This document shows positions 1-9,300 of a DNA stretch of 9,476 nt, one piece after another. Position 1 is the first letter of the stretch, and each line of letters starts with the position of its first letter. This stretch comes from Planctomicrobium sp. (GTDB lineage Bacteria; Planctomycetota; Planctomycetia; Planctomycetales; Planctomycetaceae). The notes under the pieces were generated by a model. That model was not told where the DNA came from. It saw only the letters and a program-made list of their open reading frames with translations, and made no database searches. A program made the position numbers and the translations under genes. The stretch spans positions 1 to 9,476 of the forward strand of contig JAJDEL010000334.1 of assembly GCA_029259835.1 (NCBI GenBank), in the 5' to 3' direction.

Positions 1-1
1 T

Positions 2-604
2 GCCTGCGGCAAAACTTTCCTTTGGCCAACAATGCTTGCAGTCGCCTCGGAAAGATTTCCAAAAGGAGGGGCAGTTGCCATCGGCATGATGGGCGGAGTT
101 GGAATGCTTTCAGCGGGCCTGCTTGGCGGACCTGCGATTGGATTCAAGCAGGATTACTTCGCGTCTCAACAACTGGAAACAGATGCCCCGGAAACGTTCG
201 AGCGATACAAAGCTGATGAGCCCGGAAAATTCATGGGTTACGAAACTGCTGGGTTGAATGGATCAAAAGTTTCCATTTTGGCTGATGATGGAAAAGAACT
301 TGCCCGTGTCGGTGCGTTGCTCAAGGAGTCTGGCAAGACCGACGAGAACCAGGAGAAACTCAGTAACTGGTGGGACAACGCATCGAAATCTGCAAAAGGC
401 GACAAAGATCTTGTTTCAAGTGCAGGGCTTTTCGGTGGTAGAATGGCGTTGAAACTCACCGCCTACGTTCCGATGATGATGGCAGTTTGCTATCTCATTC
501 TGATCATCGGGTTCAAAATGACTGGAGGCTACAAAGCTGTGCATCTCGATGAACAGCCAAACCTTCCAGATGAACCGGAAGCACTCGGAACCGGTGAGTC
601 ATAA
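2..604 (+). CDS. MFS-type permease, C-terminal part (5' truncated by window edge)
   Basis: This is the last 200 residues of a membrane transporter; the frame is open from base 2, so the Met at 32 is internal and not the start. Just before and after that Met the sequence runs GKTFLWPTMLAVASERFPKGG, followed by a Gly/Met-rich helix ending GGPAIGF, which is typical of the penultimate helices of major facilitator superfamily permeases. A hydrophilic stretch of about 105 residues (bases 146-460) follows, then one last hydrophobic helix (about 461-517, MMMAVCYLILIIGF) and a short acidic tail. By the usual 12-helix topology the stretch would be the TM11-TM12 loop, outside the cytoplasm; that loop is normally only about ten residues. 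The substrate cannot be told from this fragment. A strong terminator follows 24 bases after the stop. Superfamily fairly sure; subfamily unknown. Confidence 0.75.
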   Translation, partial: ACGKTFLWPTMLAVASERFPKGGAVAIGMMGGVGMLSAGLLGGPAIGFKQDYFASQQLETDAPETFERYKADEPGKFMGYETAGLNGSKVSILADDGKELARVGALLKESGKTDENQEKLSNWWDNASKSAKGDKDLVSSAGLFGGRMALKLTAYVPMMMAVCYLILIIGFKMTGGYKAVHLDEQPNLPDEPEALGTGES

Positions 605-627
605 ACCGCTCCAGCCAAAGGACACTC

Positions 628-670
628 AAAAACGACTCGGCGTGCATTTCGCGTCGGGTCGTTTTCTTTT
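628..670 (+). terminator. Rho-independent terminator after the permease gene
   Basis: Arms 629-642 (AAAACGACTCGGCG) and 652-665 (CGTCGGGTCGTTTT) pair over 14 base pairs, with two G-U wobbles and no mismatch, around a 9-base loop. The 3' arm ends in TTTT and continues C-TTTT, giving the U-rich tail. It sits just after the permease stop codon, as expected. The 5' arm starts with an A run, so the hairpin could also stop leftward transcription, but no leftward gene ends here. Confidence 0.88.
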
Positions 671-719
671 ACAGTCATCGAAAATTTAACACTGAATCAA
701 CCCATTTGCAGGTAGAAAC

Positions 720-1913
720 ATGGCTCAGAGCGACTTGGCGAATCTCATCGGTGAAGATGCAGTGAAACTTGTTATGCGGATGCTGGAAATCCCAGGCAAG
801 AGTGGGGATGAAGGTGCAGTCGCGAGCTTTATTGTGAAGCAACTCAAGTCCTACGGCGTGGATGAATCCAGTATCAAATTCGATACGACTCATAAGAAAA
901 GTCACATCGGCGGGCAGGTCGGAAACATGATTGTGAAACTGCCTGGAACCATACGCGGACCTCGTCGGATGCTGATGGCACACATCGATACGGTACCACT
1001 TTGTGTTGGTTGCCGACCGGTTCGGAAAGGAAACCTCATCACTTCTAAAGATCCAACGACTGCCCTCGGAGGTGATGACCGTGCCGGCGCGACTGTTTTG
1101 CTGGAAACAATCAGACTCATCAAAAAACACAATCTGCCACATCCGCCACTCACGTTTGTGTTTATTGTACAAGAGGAAATTGGCCTGGCAGGCGTGATGA
1201 ACATGACTGTCAGCAAGCTCGGCAAACCGGCTCAGAGTTTCAACTGGGATGGCGGTCCCGGAGCAAACATGGTCATCATTGGTGCGACCGGGGATGATCA
1301 TATTGAAGTTGATATCGAAGGCATTGCCAGCCATGCAGGTGCGCATCCTGAAAATGGAGTCAGTGCCGCCGCGATTGCTGGGAAGGCAATCAATTCACTC
1401 GTTGATAATGGCTGGTATGGCCTCGTACAAAAAGGAAAGCAGTCCGGCACGAGCAACGTCGGGGTGGTCCAAGGGGGTGATGCGACCAACGTCGTCATGG
1501 ACAGACTACATATCAAAGCCGAAGCGCGGAGTCACAATCCGAAATTTCGAGCGAAGATCGTCAAGACGATTCAAAAAGCGTTTGAGCAAGCCGCCAGAGA
1601 AATTAAAAACGCTGCAGGCAAAACTGGAAAAATCACATTCTTCACACGAAACAAATACGAATCGTTCAAGCTCAATACGAAAGAGCCTGTCGTGCAGACT
1701 TCCTTGGCTGCGATGAAAACTCTGGGCTTGGAACCGATCACGATCATCGCCAACGGCGGACTCGATGCAAACTGGATGACCGCACATGGCTTTCCAACCG
1801 TGACGATGGGCTGCGGACAAAGCAAGATTCACACCGTTCACGAAGAGTTGATCATCGATGAATTTTTGAATGCGTGCCGTGTTGGATTACTCATTGCGAC
1901 CGGTACTGTTTAG
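720..1913 (+). CDS. M20-family zinc metallopeptidase, peptidase T-like
   Basis: A complete 397-residue cytoplasmic enzyme without a signal peptide, close to the usual 400-410 residues of peptidase T-like M20 proteins. The binuclear-zinc signature is in order: MAHIDTV (His88, Asp90), GGDDRAG (Asp119, likely bridging ligand), QEEIGLAG (Glu152 as general base, Glu153 as ligand), NWDGG (Asp177 as ligand) and a C-terminal IHTVHEE (His371 the likely last ligand, His374 the alternative). Between Asp177 and the C-terminal catalytic part lies a dimerisation-type lid domain with HAGAHPENGVSA, typical of the family. Such enzymes hydrolyse small peptides, often the N-terminal residue of tripeptides, or related amide substrates; the substrate here is not determined. 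The ATG at 720 is the first in frame, has only a weak upstream AGGTAG, and lies 49 bases after the terminator, implying its own promoter, though none is obvious. A specific name such as pepT is not secure. Confidence 0.88.
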   Translation: MAQSDLANLIGEDAVKLVMRMLEIPGKSGDEGAVASFIVKQLKSYGVDESSIKFDTTHKKSHIGGQVGNMIVKLPGTIRGPRRMLMAHIDTVPLCVGCRPVRKGNLITSKDPTTALGGDDRAGATVLLETIRLIKKHNLPHPPLTFVFIVQEEIGLAGVMNMTVSKLGKPAQSFNWDGGPGANMVIIGATGDDHIEVDIEGIASHAGAHPENGVSAAAIAGKAINSLVDNGWYGLVQKGKQSGTSNVGVVQGGDATNVVMDRLHIKAEARSHNPKFRAKIVKTIQKAFEQAAREIKNAAGKTGKITFFTRNKYESFKLNTKEPVVQTSLAAMKTLGLEPITIIANGGLDANWMTAHGFPTVTMGCGQSKIHTVHEELIIDEFLNACRVGLLIATGTV

Positions 1914-1938
1914 CGACACACTTCAAGTGTGTTGCTAA
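1910..1938. repeat. 29-bp near-perfect palindrome across the peptidase stop codon
   Basis: TTAGCGACACACTT (1910-1923), one central C, then AAGTGTGTTGCTAA (1925-1938). The arms match over 14 positions with a single difference that is a G-U wobble in RNA. It begins inside the last codons of the peptidase gene and covers its TAG stop (1911-1913). As RNA it would fold into a 12-pair stem with a UUCAA loop. No U tract follows, so it is not a classic terminator. It could be a transcript-stabilising hairpin, an operator or one copy of a dispersed intergenic palindrome; this window holds only one copy. Confidence 0.7.
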
Positions 1939-1961
1939 TCAAATTCTTGACAAACAGACTT

Positions 1962-2822
1962 ATGAACGAAAAATCTATTCGAACCTGGAAGTTTTCTGGT
2001 CGAGCCTGGGAACTCGGCGAGTTTCCAAAAATCATGGGAATCGTAAACGTCACCCCGGACAGCTTTTCCGATGGTGGGGAATGGCTTGATCCATCACAAG
2101 CAATCGCTCATGCATTGGAACTCGTCGAGCAGGGAGCGGACATTCTTGATATCGGTGGCGAGTCAACACGACCAGGTGCCGAGCCGGTCACGTTCGACGA
2201 AGAACTCCGGCGGGTCATTCCAGTCATCGAAGGCTTAGTGAGTCAAACAGAGGTTCCGATTTCCATCGATACGATGAAGTCGCAAGTCGCGCAGGCTGCT
2301 TTGGATGTCGGGGCTGAAATCATTAATGACGTCTCTGCGTTCGAATTTGATACTGCGATGATCGATGTCGCGAGCAAGTCGGATTGCGGCATCATCTTGA
2401 TGCACATGCTCGGTACACCGCAAACAATGCAGACAGACCCGCACTACGAAGATGTTGTTTCTGATGTGGTCAATTATCTTCAAAATCGCGTCACGAAACT
2501 CCTCGATCGAGAAATCGCCGCTAAACGAATCGTCATCGACCCCGGCATTGGTTTCGGAAAAACCGCAGCGCATAATCTGTCACTGCTCACAAACATCAAT
2601 TCACTCCGTGCCGCAGGACATCCAGTGCTAATTGGGCATTCCAGAAAACGATTCCTCGGAAAAATCATCGGTCGCCCGGTCGAAGAAAGACTCGCTGGAA
2701 CGATCGGTGTTTCAATCGCTCTGGCACAACAAAACACAGACGTTCTTCGCGTCCACGACGTTGCTGCGGTAAAAGATGCACTCACCGCCTGGGACCATCT
2801 TCGTAGCGAACTCGCTGAATAA
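1962..2822 (+). CDS. folP: Dihydropteroate synthase
   Basis: DHPS joins 6-hydroxymethyl-7,8-dihydropterin diphosphate to p-aminobenzoate to make 7,8-dihydropteroate in cytoplasmic folate synthesis; it is the sulfonamide target. All family motifs are present along a TIM-barrel protein of 286 residues, a normal length. They are MGIVNVTPDSFSDGG (residues 25-39), DIGGESTRPG (63-72), SIDTMK (101-106), IINDVSAF (120-127), MHMLGTPQTMQ (147-157), DPGIGFGKT (193-201), GHSRKRF (225-231) and RVHDVAA (263-269). The pterin-binding Asp/Asn residues and the SRK loop are intact, so the enzyme should be active. An in-frame GTG at 1929 would add 11 residues, but it lies within the palindrome and the added residues are not family-like, so the ATG at 1962 is preferred; neither has a clear Shine-Dalgarno. 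It may be cotranscribed with the peptidase 48 bases upstream, but no functional link is apparent. Confidence 0.97.
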   Translation: MNEKSIRTWKFSGRAWELGEFPKIMGIVNVTPDSFSDGGEWLDPSQAIAHALELVEQGADILDIGGESTRPGAEPVTFDEELRRVIPVIEGLVSQTEVPISIDTMKSQVAQAALDVGAEIINDVSAFEFDTAMIDVASKSDCGIILMHMLGTPQTMQTDPHYEDVVSDVVNYLQNRVTKLLDREIAAKRIVIDPGIGFGKTAAHNLSLLTNINSLRAAGHPVLIGHSRKRFLGKIIGRPVEERLAGTIGVSIALAQQNTDVLRVHDVAAVKDALTAWDHLRSELAE

Positions 2823-2878
2823 ATTGATCCAAATCTGCTGCAATTACGTTATGATTCGTAGTTGAATCAAAAGCCTCA

Positions 2879-2886
2879 AGAAAGGA
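2879..2886 (+). promoter_or_regulatory. Ribosome binding site deciding the start at 2893
   Basis: AGAAAGGA ends six bases before the ATG at 2893. It is the clearest Shine-Dalgarno in the rightward part of the window, and it supports this start and the reality of the small gene that follows. Confidence 0.65.
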
Positions 2887-2892
2887 CCGCTG

Positions 2893-3282
2893 ATGCAATT
2901 TGCACGCTTGTTTGGAATTGCTCCGCTGGGAATCGGCCTGACTTTGCTCACATTTCTGTGGTGGCCGAGTTCCTCAATTCATGCTCCACCACTTGTTTTC
3001 AAAATGTTCGGCAGCTTCATGTCTATTCCGTTTATTCTGATCGGAGGAGGAATTCTGTTCGGAAACCTTTCTCCGAAAAACCGCTTAAAATCACTGGCTG
3101 CTGAACTCAAAGAACTTCAAGAGGAACTGGAGATTGACTCAGAAGATTCACCGCGACCAACCGCGAGCGGATACCAATGCTCAAGCTGTGGAGCAACTCT
3201 CGACCAGACTGCCGATGTCTCGCCGCACGGAGATGTCAAATGCGAACACTGCGGGAAATGGTTCAACATTCACCAAAGCTGA
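2893..3282 (+). CDS. Small two-helix membrane protein with C-terminal zinc ribbon
   Basis: A 129-residue protein of unknown function. Two hydrophobic helices (about residues 6-24 and 38-57) form an N-terminal membrane hairpin. A charged Leu/Glu/Lys heptad-like helix follows (about 63-82, KSLAAELKELQEELE), probably a short coiled coil. The C-terminus holds two CxxC knuckles (Cys96/Cys99 in QCSSCG and Cys117/Cys120 in KCEHCG), the pattern of a zinc ribbon, with a typical ending after GKWF. Both termini are probably cytoplasmic, which would place the ribbon inside the cell. Such proteins may bind nucleic acid or protein partners at the membrane, but no role can be assigned from this sequence. 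It follows folP by 70 bases and has a good ribosome binding site. Its stop lies 42 bases from the end of the convergent giant gene, with no convincing terminator hairpin between them. Confidence 0.78.
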   Translation: MQFARLFGIAPLGIGLTLLTFLWWPSSSIHAPPLVFKMFGSFMSIPFILIGGGILFGNLSPKNRLKSLAAELKELQEELEIDSEDSPRPTASGYQCSSCGATLDQTADVSPHGDVKCEHCGKWFNIHQS

Positions 3283-3324
3283 TGATGCCAACAATGACCA
3301 ATGAACTTTGGAGAATGGTTCTTT

Positions 3325-6300
3325 CTAGGTTGCCGCTGCAACTTCATCCGGACGTGCAAGCAGCGCGAAGACAAATCCACCCAGGCAGAAGATCCAGAAG
3401 AAGAGTCCGACAATATCGCCTGAGAAGAAAAAGAACCCGACCAAGCCAACTACAATCGCAACCTTCGCCAGCAGCTTGATGAAACTTCGTGTGGAATCAA
3501 CCGACCGGAATGACCGCAGGACTCGAAGTCCAATCATCAAACTCACGATGCACCAGCCGATCCCCCAGAGGAGTTGATTCGACCGGGCAGGCTGGATGCT
3601 GAGCGTCAGTTGCGGGTTCCCACCGACTTTTGAGAACGACAACGTCGTCGCATTCTTCGGCAAGTCCATCGCAATCGAAAGCCCACCTGCTGAGGTCCAC
3701 GGTTTTGCTGAGGCAATGACTCTCATCTCATCGACAATGGCATCGTCGAGATAAAGCTCTTCATCGCGTGGTGCTTGATTTCCTGCCATGCCGCCTTGTT
3801 GCCCACCGCCTCCGAGCATTCTTCCGGACTGACGAGTTTGTTGCAATTGCTGACCGAAATTTTCCCTCTGCATTTGCCAGGCATTTTGGTGAGCAATCCC
3901 GTCAATGTTCAATTCTACACCATTGGCGAAACTTCCGCTCTCGGTAGTGCTTGTATCAAAGTTATTCACCAATCCCTGTCCGGCGATTTGTGACTTGAGT
4001 TTCGATCTAGTCGCCGCTGATTTCCCTTTGGCTTTCGCTTCTGATTTCTTCGCGAGATCAGTCGGAGCGGTTTGAATAAAGTTGAAGTTGAGTGCGTTTC
4101 CGTGTGAGTTAACATCAACGCCAGGGATGCCATTCCCACTATTCCCTCTGATGATCCCACCATTCGAGAGTTCAATATATGCACGCCCCTGTTGAGGGAC
4201 AGCATCGTCCGACAACGTCACCTCCGGGATTACTTCTTCGGCCGCTTTTTCTGCTTGCCTTTGCAAAATCTTATTGTCTTCAATCAGCAACTCTCGCAAC
4301 TCAATTTCTTTCCCACCCGATACGGTATTCGCAGCATAATTGTCGTTATGGAAGCTCAGAGATTTTCCAAGTTGTTTCAAGTTGTTTTTCGCTTGTGAGC
4401 GTCTGGACATGCTAGCACTTTTATCGGCGACGATGCGTGTCATTTCAGAAAGGTCGGTTTGCAATCGTTTTAAGGTTTGCTGCTCAACAGCCAACCAGGA
4501 ATTTTCAGAATGGGGAGTCAAATTTGTTGCAGCGACACCGCTGACGATTTTCGCGTCAACTTCTTCTGGCAGATGAACTGTCCATAACGTTTGCGTGACA
4601 GGCAGGCCGAATTCTTCGGACTCATTTTGAGTGAGAATTTCCGGGGATGGAAGTGAAAGTTGCGTCCCTCGTAGTGAAAACTCCTCTGCCAGGGAACAAT
4701 CAAACCGTCCAGCGAGCAGCAGTTTGACATCAAACGATAAATCGACTGCACTCGTTTGCGGCAGGGCGATCAGGTGCGTGGTATGCTCATTGATTTGCGA
4801 AACGACCGTTCGTGCCGCTTTGCCTCGAACAAAGACAGACAAAATACGCGACTCCGCAGGCAGTCGCAGGGCGAGGAATTGTCGACCACGGTTGCGAATT
4901 CCGTACGTTGCCAGCGTTCGCCAGCTTCCATCGGTTTCGAGAACAGTTTCCAGATGTGCCGACAGCACCACCGCTTTCGCAACGGCAAGTTTTTCCATTC
5001 GCTGGATCGACCAGCTTGGACGCTTCTCCGCCCGGACGCGGGTCATTTCCATCGCCTGTTGAACCAGTTCCTGATTCACGACGAGCGGCAACCGATCAAC
5101 GGAAACAGACTCGAACTGTTCCAGATCGACAGGCACAAGTTGGTTCGGTGAAAGGTTGACCAAAATCGCATACTGCTGCTGAACCTGAAGCGACGAGTAT
5201 TCTCCGTTCTCACTCCGCGTTTCAAACTCCACATGCGGTGTCTGAATCGTTTGATCAGTCGGAGCCGGAATTGTTGCAGCGATGGAGAGGAGGTATTGCT
5301 CGCGGACCGGATCGACGAGCGAAACCGTCCAACGCTTGCGGTTGTTGCCAGCATCTTCACTTTGAATCTGCCGAACCGTCGGACCGGTGATGTCGATGTT
5401 GCTCAACCACGCTGGCAGAGTGAAGACAAATTGATCAGTCGCTGCTTGCGAAATGTTCCACCGCAGCGTCAGCCCATAATCAATCGTCGCATCACTCACC
5501 GCAATTAGAGTCACCGCATCGCCGGTCAGCTTTGGAGTCGCTGTCTGTACATTCAGAACGACATTCTCTGGGGTGTCTTCGTCGGAGCGGAACGCAAACT
5601 GAACCGGTCGTTTGTCGAGCTTCCGATAATTCGAGGAAACCTGATCTGGTCGTAACGATTTCCAGTCACCGGTTTCAGAAACCGATGCCTGATACGCAGC
5701 ATCCAGCCAGATCCCCAGCGTTGCCGATTGTCCATTCGCTTCAACCGGTCGTGGGAGATTGATTTCGACATTCGTATCGCCCGGCTGTTTCGCAATATGA
5801 CCTTCCAGACCAGCTTCGATTCTTCCCAAGCGAGGTGTCGAGAATTCAATCGTCAGCACCTGACCGTTCTCTCCCTTGTGTACATACCAGTCGGCGGCTT
5901 CCGCACAGACCACGCCAATCGGCAGGTAACCTTCCGGGATTTCCACATCAACGCGGCGACGGGGTGAACCGGTCAGTTGCCAGACAATTCGAGTGGCGAT
6001 CAATTGCTTGCGGCGGGCGACGTGCACGCCATGTTCGACTTCCATTTTCGCGAGTGCTTCACGACGCTGAACCGAGACATTCAACTCCAAAGGTCGCGAC
6101 GACGACCGATATGCGTAAAGCGGTTTCTGCTTTGGACCTTGAGGAGAAACAACCGGCTTGTAGCCGGAGAGATTGATTTGACTCAGCCCGGCAGTCGAGG
6201 TGACACGCAACCGCAGGTGTGCTGCCGCGTAGACTGCGAGTTGAACGGTTTCTCGCGAGACATCTTTTGGAGCAATCGTCGGGATCGCGAGCGTTGCTGC

Positions 6301-9300
6301 GTCGCTGCCGATTTCAATCGGGCGGAACAGGTTGACGTGAAATTCGGTCTGGTCGGTCACTTCTCTGCGGAAGAAGACTTTGAGTTCTTTTCCGTTTTCG
6401 ACATCTTTCACTTCCCAACCACCGACGTCATTGCCTGCGATTTCGCGGACGGAAAGATTCTCCGGAACAGAGTACGATAAGTCGTGCAATCCACCTTGTC
6501 GCACACGTGCCTGAAATGCATGGCTGAGACTCAAGCCAGTATCGTCAATGTTGGCGGCAATCGCAGTTTCGACTTGAACAATCTGGTTCTGTCCACCTTG
6601 CTGTGCCTGGGGGTACCACGCGAGTGTCATCTTTCCACCGCGATCGACCGGGATCGCGATGAAAGTTTTCTCGCCTTCGATCACTTTGCGATATATTTTC
6701 TCGATGCCATTCACGCGGACGCGGAGTTCGTTTTCTGATTTAGGCAATTCAAAAGTGAAGACTCCGGAAGCGACCGGCAATCGCTGCACGCTAAACTCAC
6801 CAACTTCGCCGTTCACATTCGCTCGAAGCGTCAACAACGCATCGACAATATGAAAGCCTCTCCCCTTGAGAATGACCTTCGTCTGGTTCGTTGCACCTGG
6901 TTGCGTTGTTGCAGTTTCCCCATTGACCAGGGCATTCGAAATCGCACTGCCGGTAATTGGTAGGACGACACCGACTTGCTTGTCGGTCATCACGGAAACG
7001 ACCCAGCGTGCTTGAATCGCAACGTGTTGCTCTTTGCCGACCTGATTCAAAGTCGCAACGTAGTTCGCTTCGGAAATTGTAGCGGTGATCGGACCATCGA
7101 CGGCGGGAATGTCTTCTGGATGAGACGCTTCCCAGAGTTGTCGGTAGATATTGTGCGGCACCCAAACTCGGTCGGCGGCATCGATTTCGGCAAGTGATTC
7201 ATACGGCACGACGACGAATGGATCACGCTTCACAACAACCGGTGGTGCGACTTTTGCTTTTGGCTTGGCAACTGGTTTCTCAGCAGCGCTTAAAGTCGAA
7301 CAGGACAGCAGAGCCATCGAGCCGATGATCAGTAGTAAACTTGCCGGACAGGTTTTCTTCGAGATCCAGCCGCAACAACATTTACAGCACGTCGAACACC
7401 AACGCAGCGACCACAGTGCCAAACTTGCCACGCCGCCGAACAGCACACCTTCAAGGAGCATCTGCAATAACGCTGGCACAACCCAGGCAATGGAAATTGG
7501 CAACAGAATCGTCAGGCCAACCCAGAAAATTTTCATGCCGATGTTCGCAGCACGCAGCCACCAGCCGAGCAGGGCGATTCCCAAAGCAATCGACCAGACT
7601 AGAATCAGACCGGTCGTGCGGTTCGCGAAACGGACGCGGAGATTGATTTCCTCGGAGTTGAGTCCGTTCCCCTGGTAGTGAAAACTCTGCGATCGAGTCC
7701 CTTCCGGAATCTGCAAATCAAAAGTCATCGAAAGCAACCCGCCAGTCGACATCCGCCCGAAGCGGCTGCGCCGACCATTTGAAACACCTTCGCTCTGAGT
7801 TCCCCAAAATCCGGAAATCCTCTCCGGTGAAGGCATTTCCATTTGCGACTCACCCAATCCTCCTTGTTGACCGCGTCTTCCTCGGCCCTCTTTCTCTGTA
7901 AGTCGAATGCGGGCGGATTCTTCATCAAGCCTTTCTAGAAGCCTCTTGTTATTAACGATTTGTCCCGCAGCTTCTGATTGCGGTTGAGCGTTGGGAACAA
8001 ATCCACCAGATGTCGGATCTGATGAACCGAAAGGTGGAATAGCGCCTCTGCGAAAGTCAGCCTCAAGTGATGATGCTTTTGCCAGCCCGGATTGTTCCCC
8101 TCGTATACGGCGGTCTTGGGCTCCTGGGAATGGGTTCCCTGATTGATTTGTATTCAGTTGGGGAACCTGGGGTGGTTTGTTCTCTGCCGTTAAATTTTCT
8201 GAAAATGGATCGTTTTGAGAGAGTCCAGCGATCGTCCCTTTGGGCCAGTTCTTTCGGTCTTTGATGTTGAGAGTGTTTGTACTTGAAAAGAGTGGAATGG
8301 TAGCGCCCGACTGTTCTCCACCGGCACTCCCGGGAACTTGTGGTTGCGGGGCTGATCCGACGATGCTTTCACTGGAAATAATATCTTGCGACATCTCGGC
8401 GAAATCTTCCTGTGGTGCTTCGAAATCCATCGCCATATCGGCGTCGTGGAATTGCACATTATCATCCATGTAACGAGCACTCGGTGAGGATGTAGGCTCT
8501 GCTGTGGATGCCATATTTGAACCACTTCTTCTCGCTGATTCTCGAGCCTGTTGCACTCCTGGCAGCATCACCCAGAGTAAAAATACCGAGAAGAACCCGA
8601 AGACCAAGAGGATCATTCCAATAGAATTGCCAGACATTGTCAGTGAATAAGCGCCACGCATGCGCACGATCCACCAGATCACAAACAGAACTGCGACGGC
8701 AAACAGAACAGAGAGGCCGCGGCTGAAGGCTCGGCGTTGGCTGGGCAACTTAAACAGGTCGACCAATTCGGAAAAGATGTTGCTTTCAAACAGTCGACCG
8801 ACTGGTTCGAAGAGGCCATTGCTGGCGATGAGGAGTGTTTCTTCTGGCAGGTAGAGTTCCCAGTCCTGCGTTAGCATTTCGACCGGTTGCTGAATTCCCT
8901 GACCGTTGATGACGCTCAGCGAAGGAGGGGCCGTTTGGAATTCGCCCATCGAATCCATCGCCGGTGCCAGCGTGGAGTAGGCGAGTTGCAATGTATGTTG
9001 TCCTTGTCCGAGACCGGCAAGCGGGACTTGGATGCCAGCGGTAGACTTGCGAATTTCGACTGGTGAGTTGTCAATCAATGTCGACCAGAGCGTCGCTTCG
9101 TTCGGCAATTTTACCAGGAGTGACTGTGCACCAATCGCAGTGAAGACAACATTCGCTTGATGTTGAAATTCGCCGGTTTTGCTGATCACACTGGTTAGAT
9201 TTGCAGAGTGTCCGATGACTGTCGGAACTGCGGAGCGGTCAAATTCCGTCGTCGAGACCGACAGCCTCCAACCAGGATGAATGTAACGATACCCGGCGAC

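Noticed and set aside
675..1346. Leftward frame of 223 codons opposite the peptidase gene
   Set aside because: It lies entirely antisense to well-conserved M20 motifs, has no ribosome binding site, and its product has no recognisable domain. It is a shadow of the real gene.
1947..1952. TTGACA resembling a -35 promoter box before folP
   Set aside because: A -10 box at the proper spacing would fall inside folP after its ATG, so this cannot be the folP promoter unless the start is far downstream, which the conserved N-terminal motif excludes.
2824..2855. TTGATC and TATGAT as a promoter for the zinc-ribbon gene
   Set aside because: The -10-like TATGAT (2850-2855) is reasonable, but the only -35-like hexamer is 20 bases away and weak. 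It is too little to annotate.
3283..3324. Possible shared terminator between the convergent genes
   Set aside because: Only short imperfect inverted repeats (such as CCAA...TTGG) are present in these 42 bases, without a U tract on either strand.
4631..5062. Rightward frame of 143 codons inside the giant gene
   Set aside because: It is antisense to the long leftward frame, and its Arg/Ser-rich composition is typical of a shadow reading. The same holds for 5977-6480 and 7151-7678.
7282..7398. Splitting the giant frame into two genes at the joint
   Set aside because: There is no stop codon, frameshift or ribosome binding site at the joint, and no Met begins the signal-like segment. The sequence supports one continuous gene; only cleavage of the protein remains possible.
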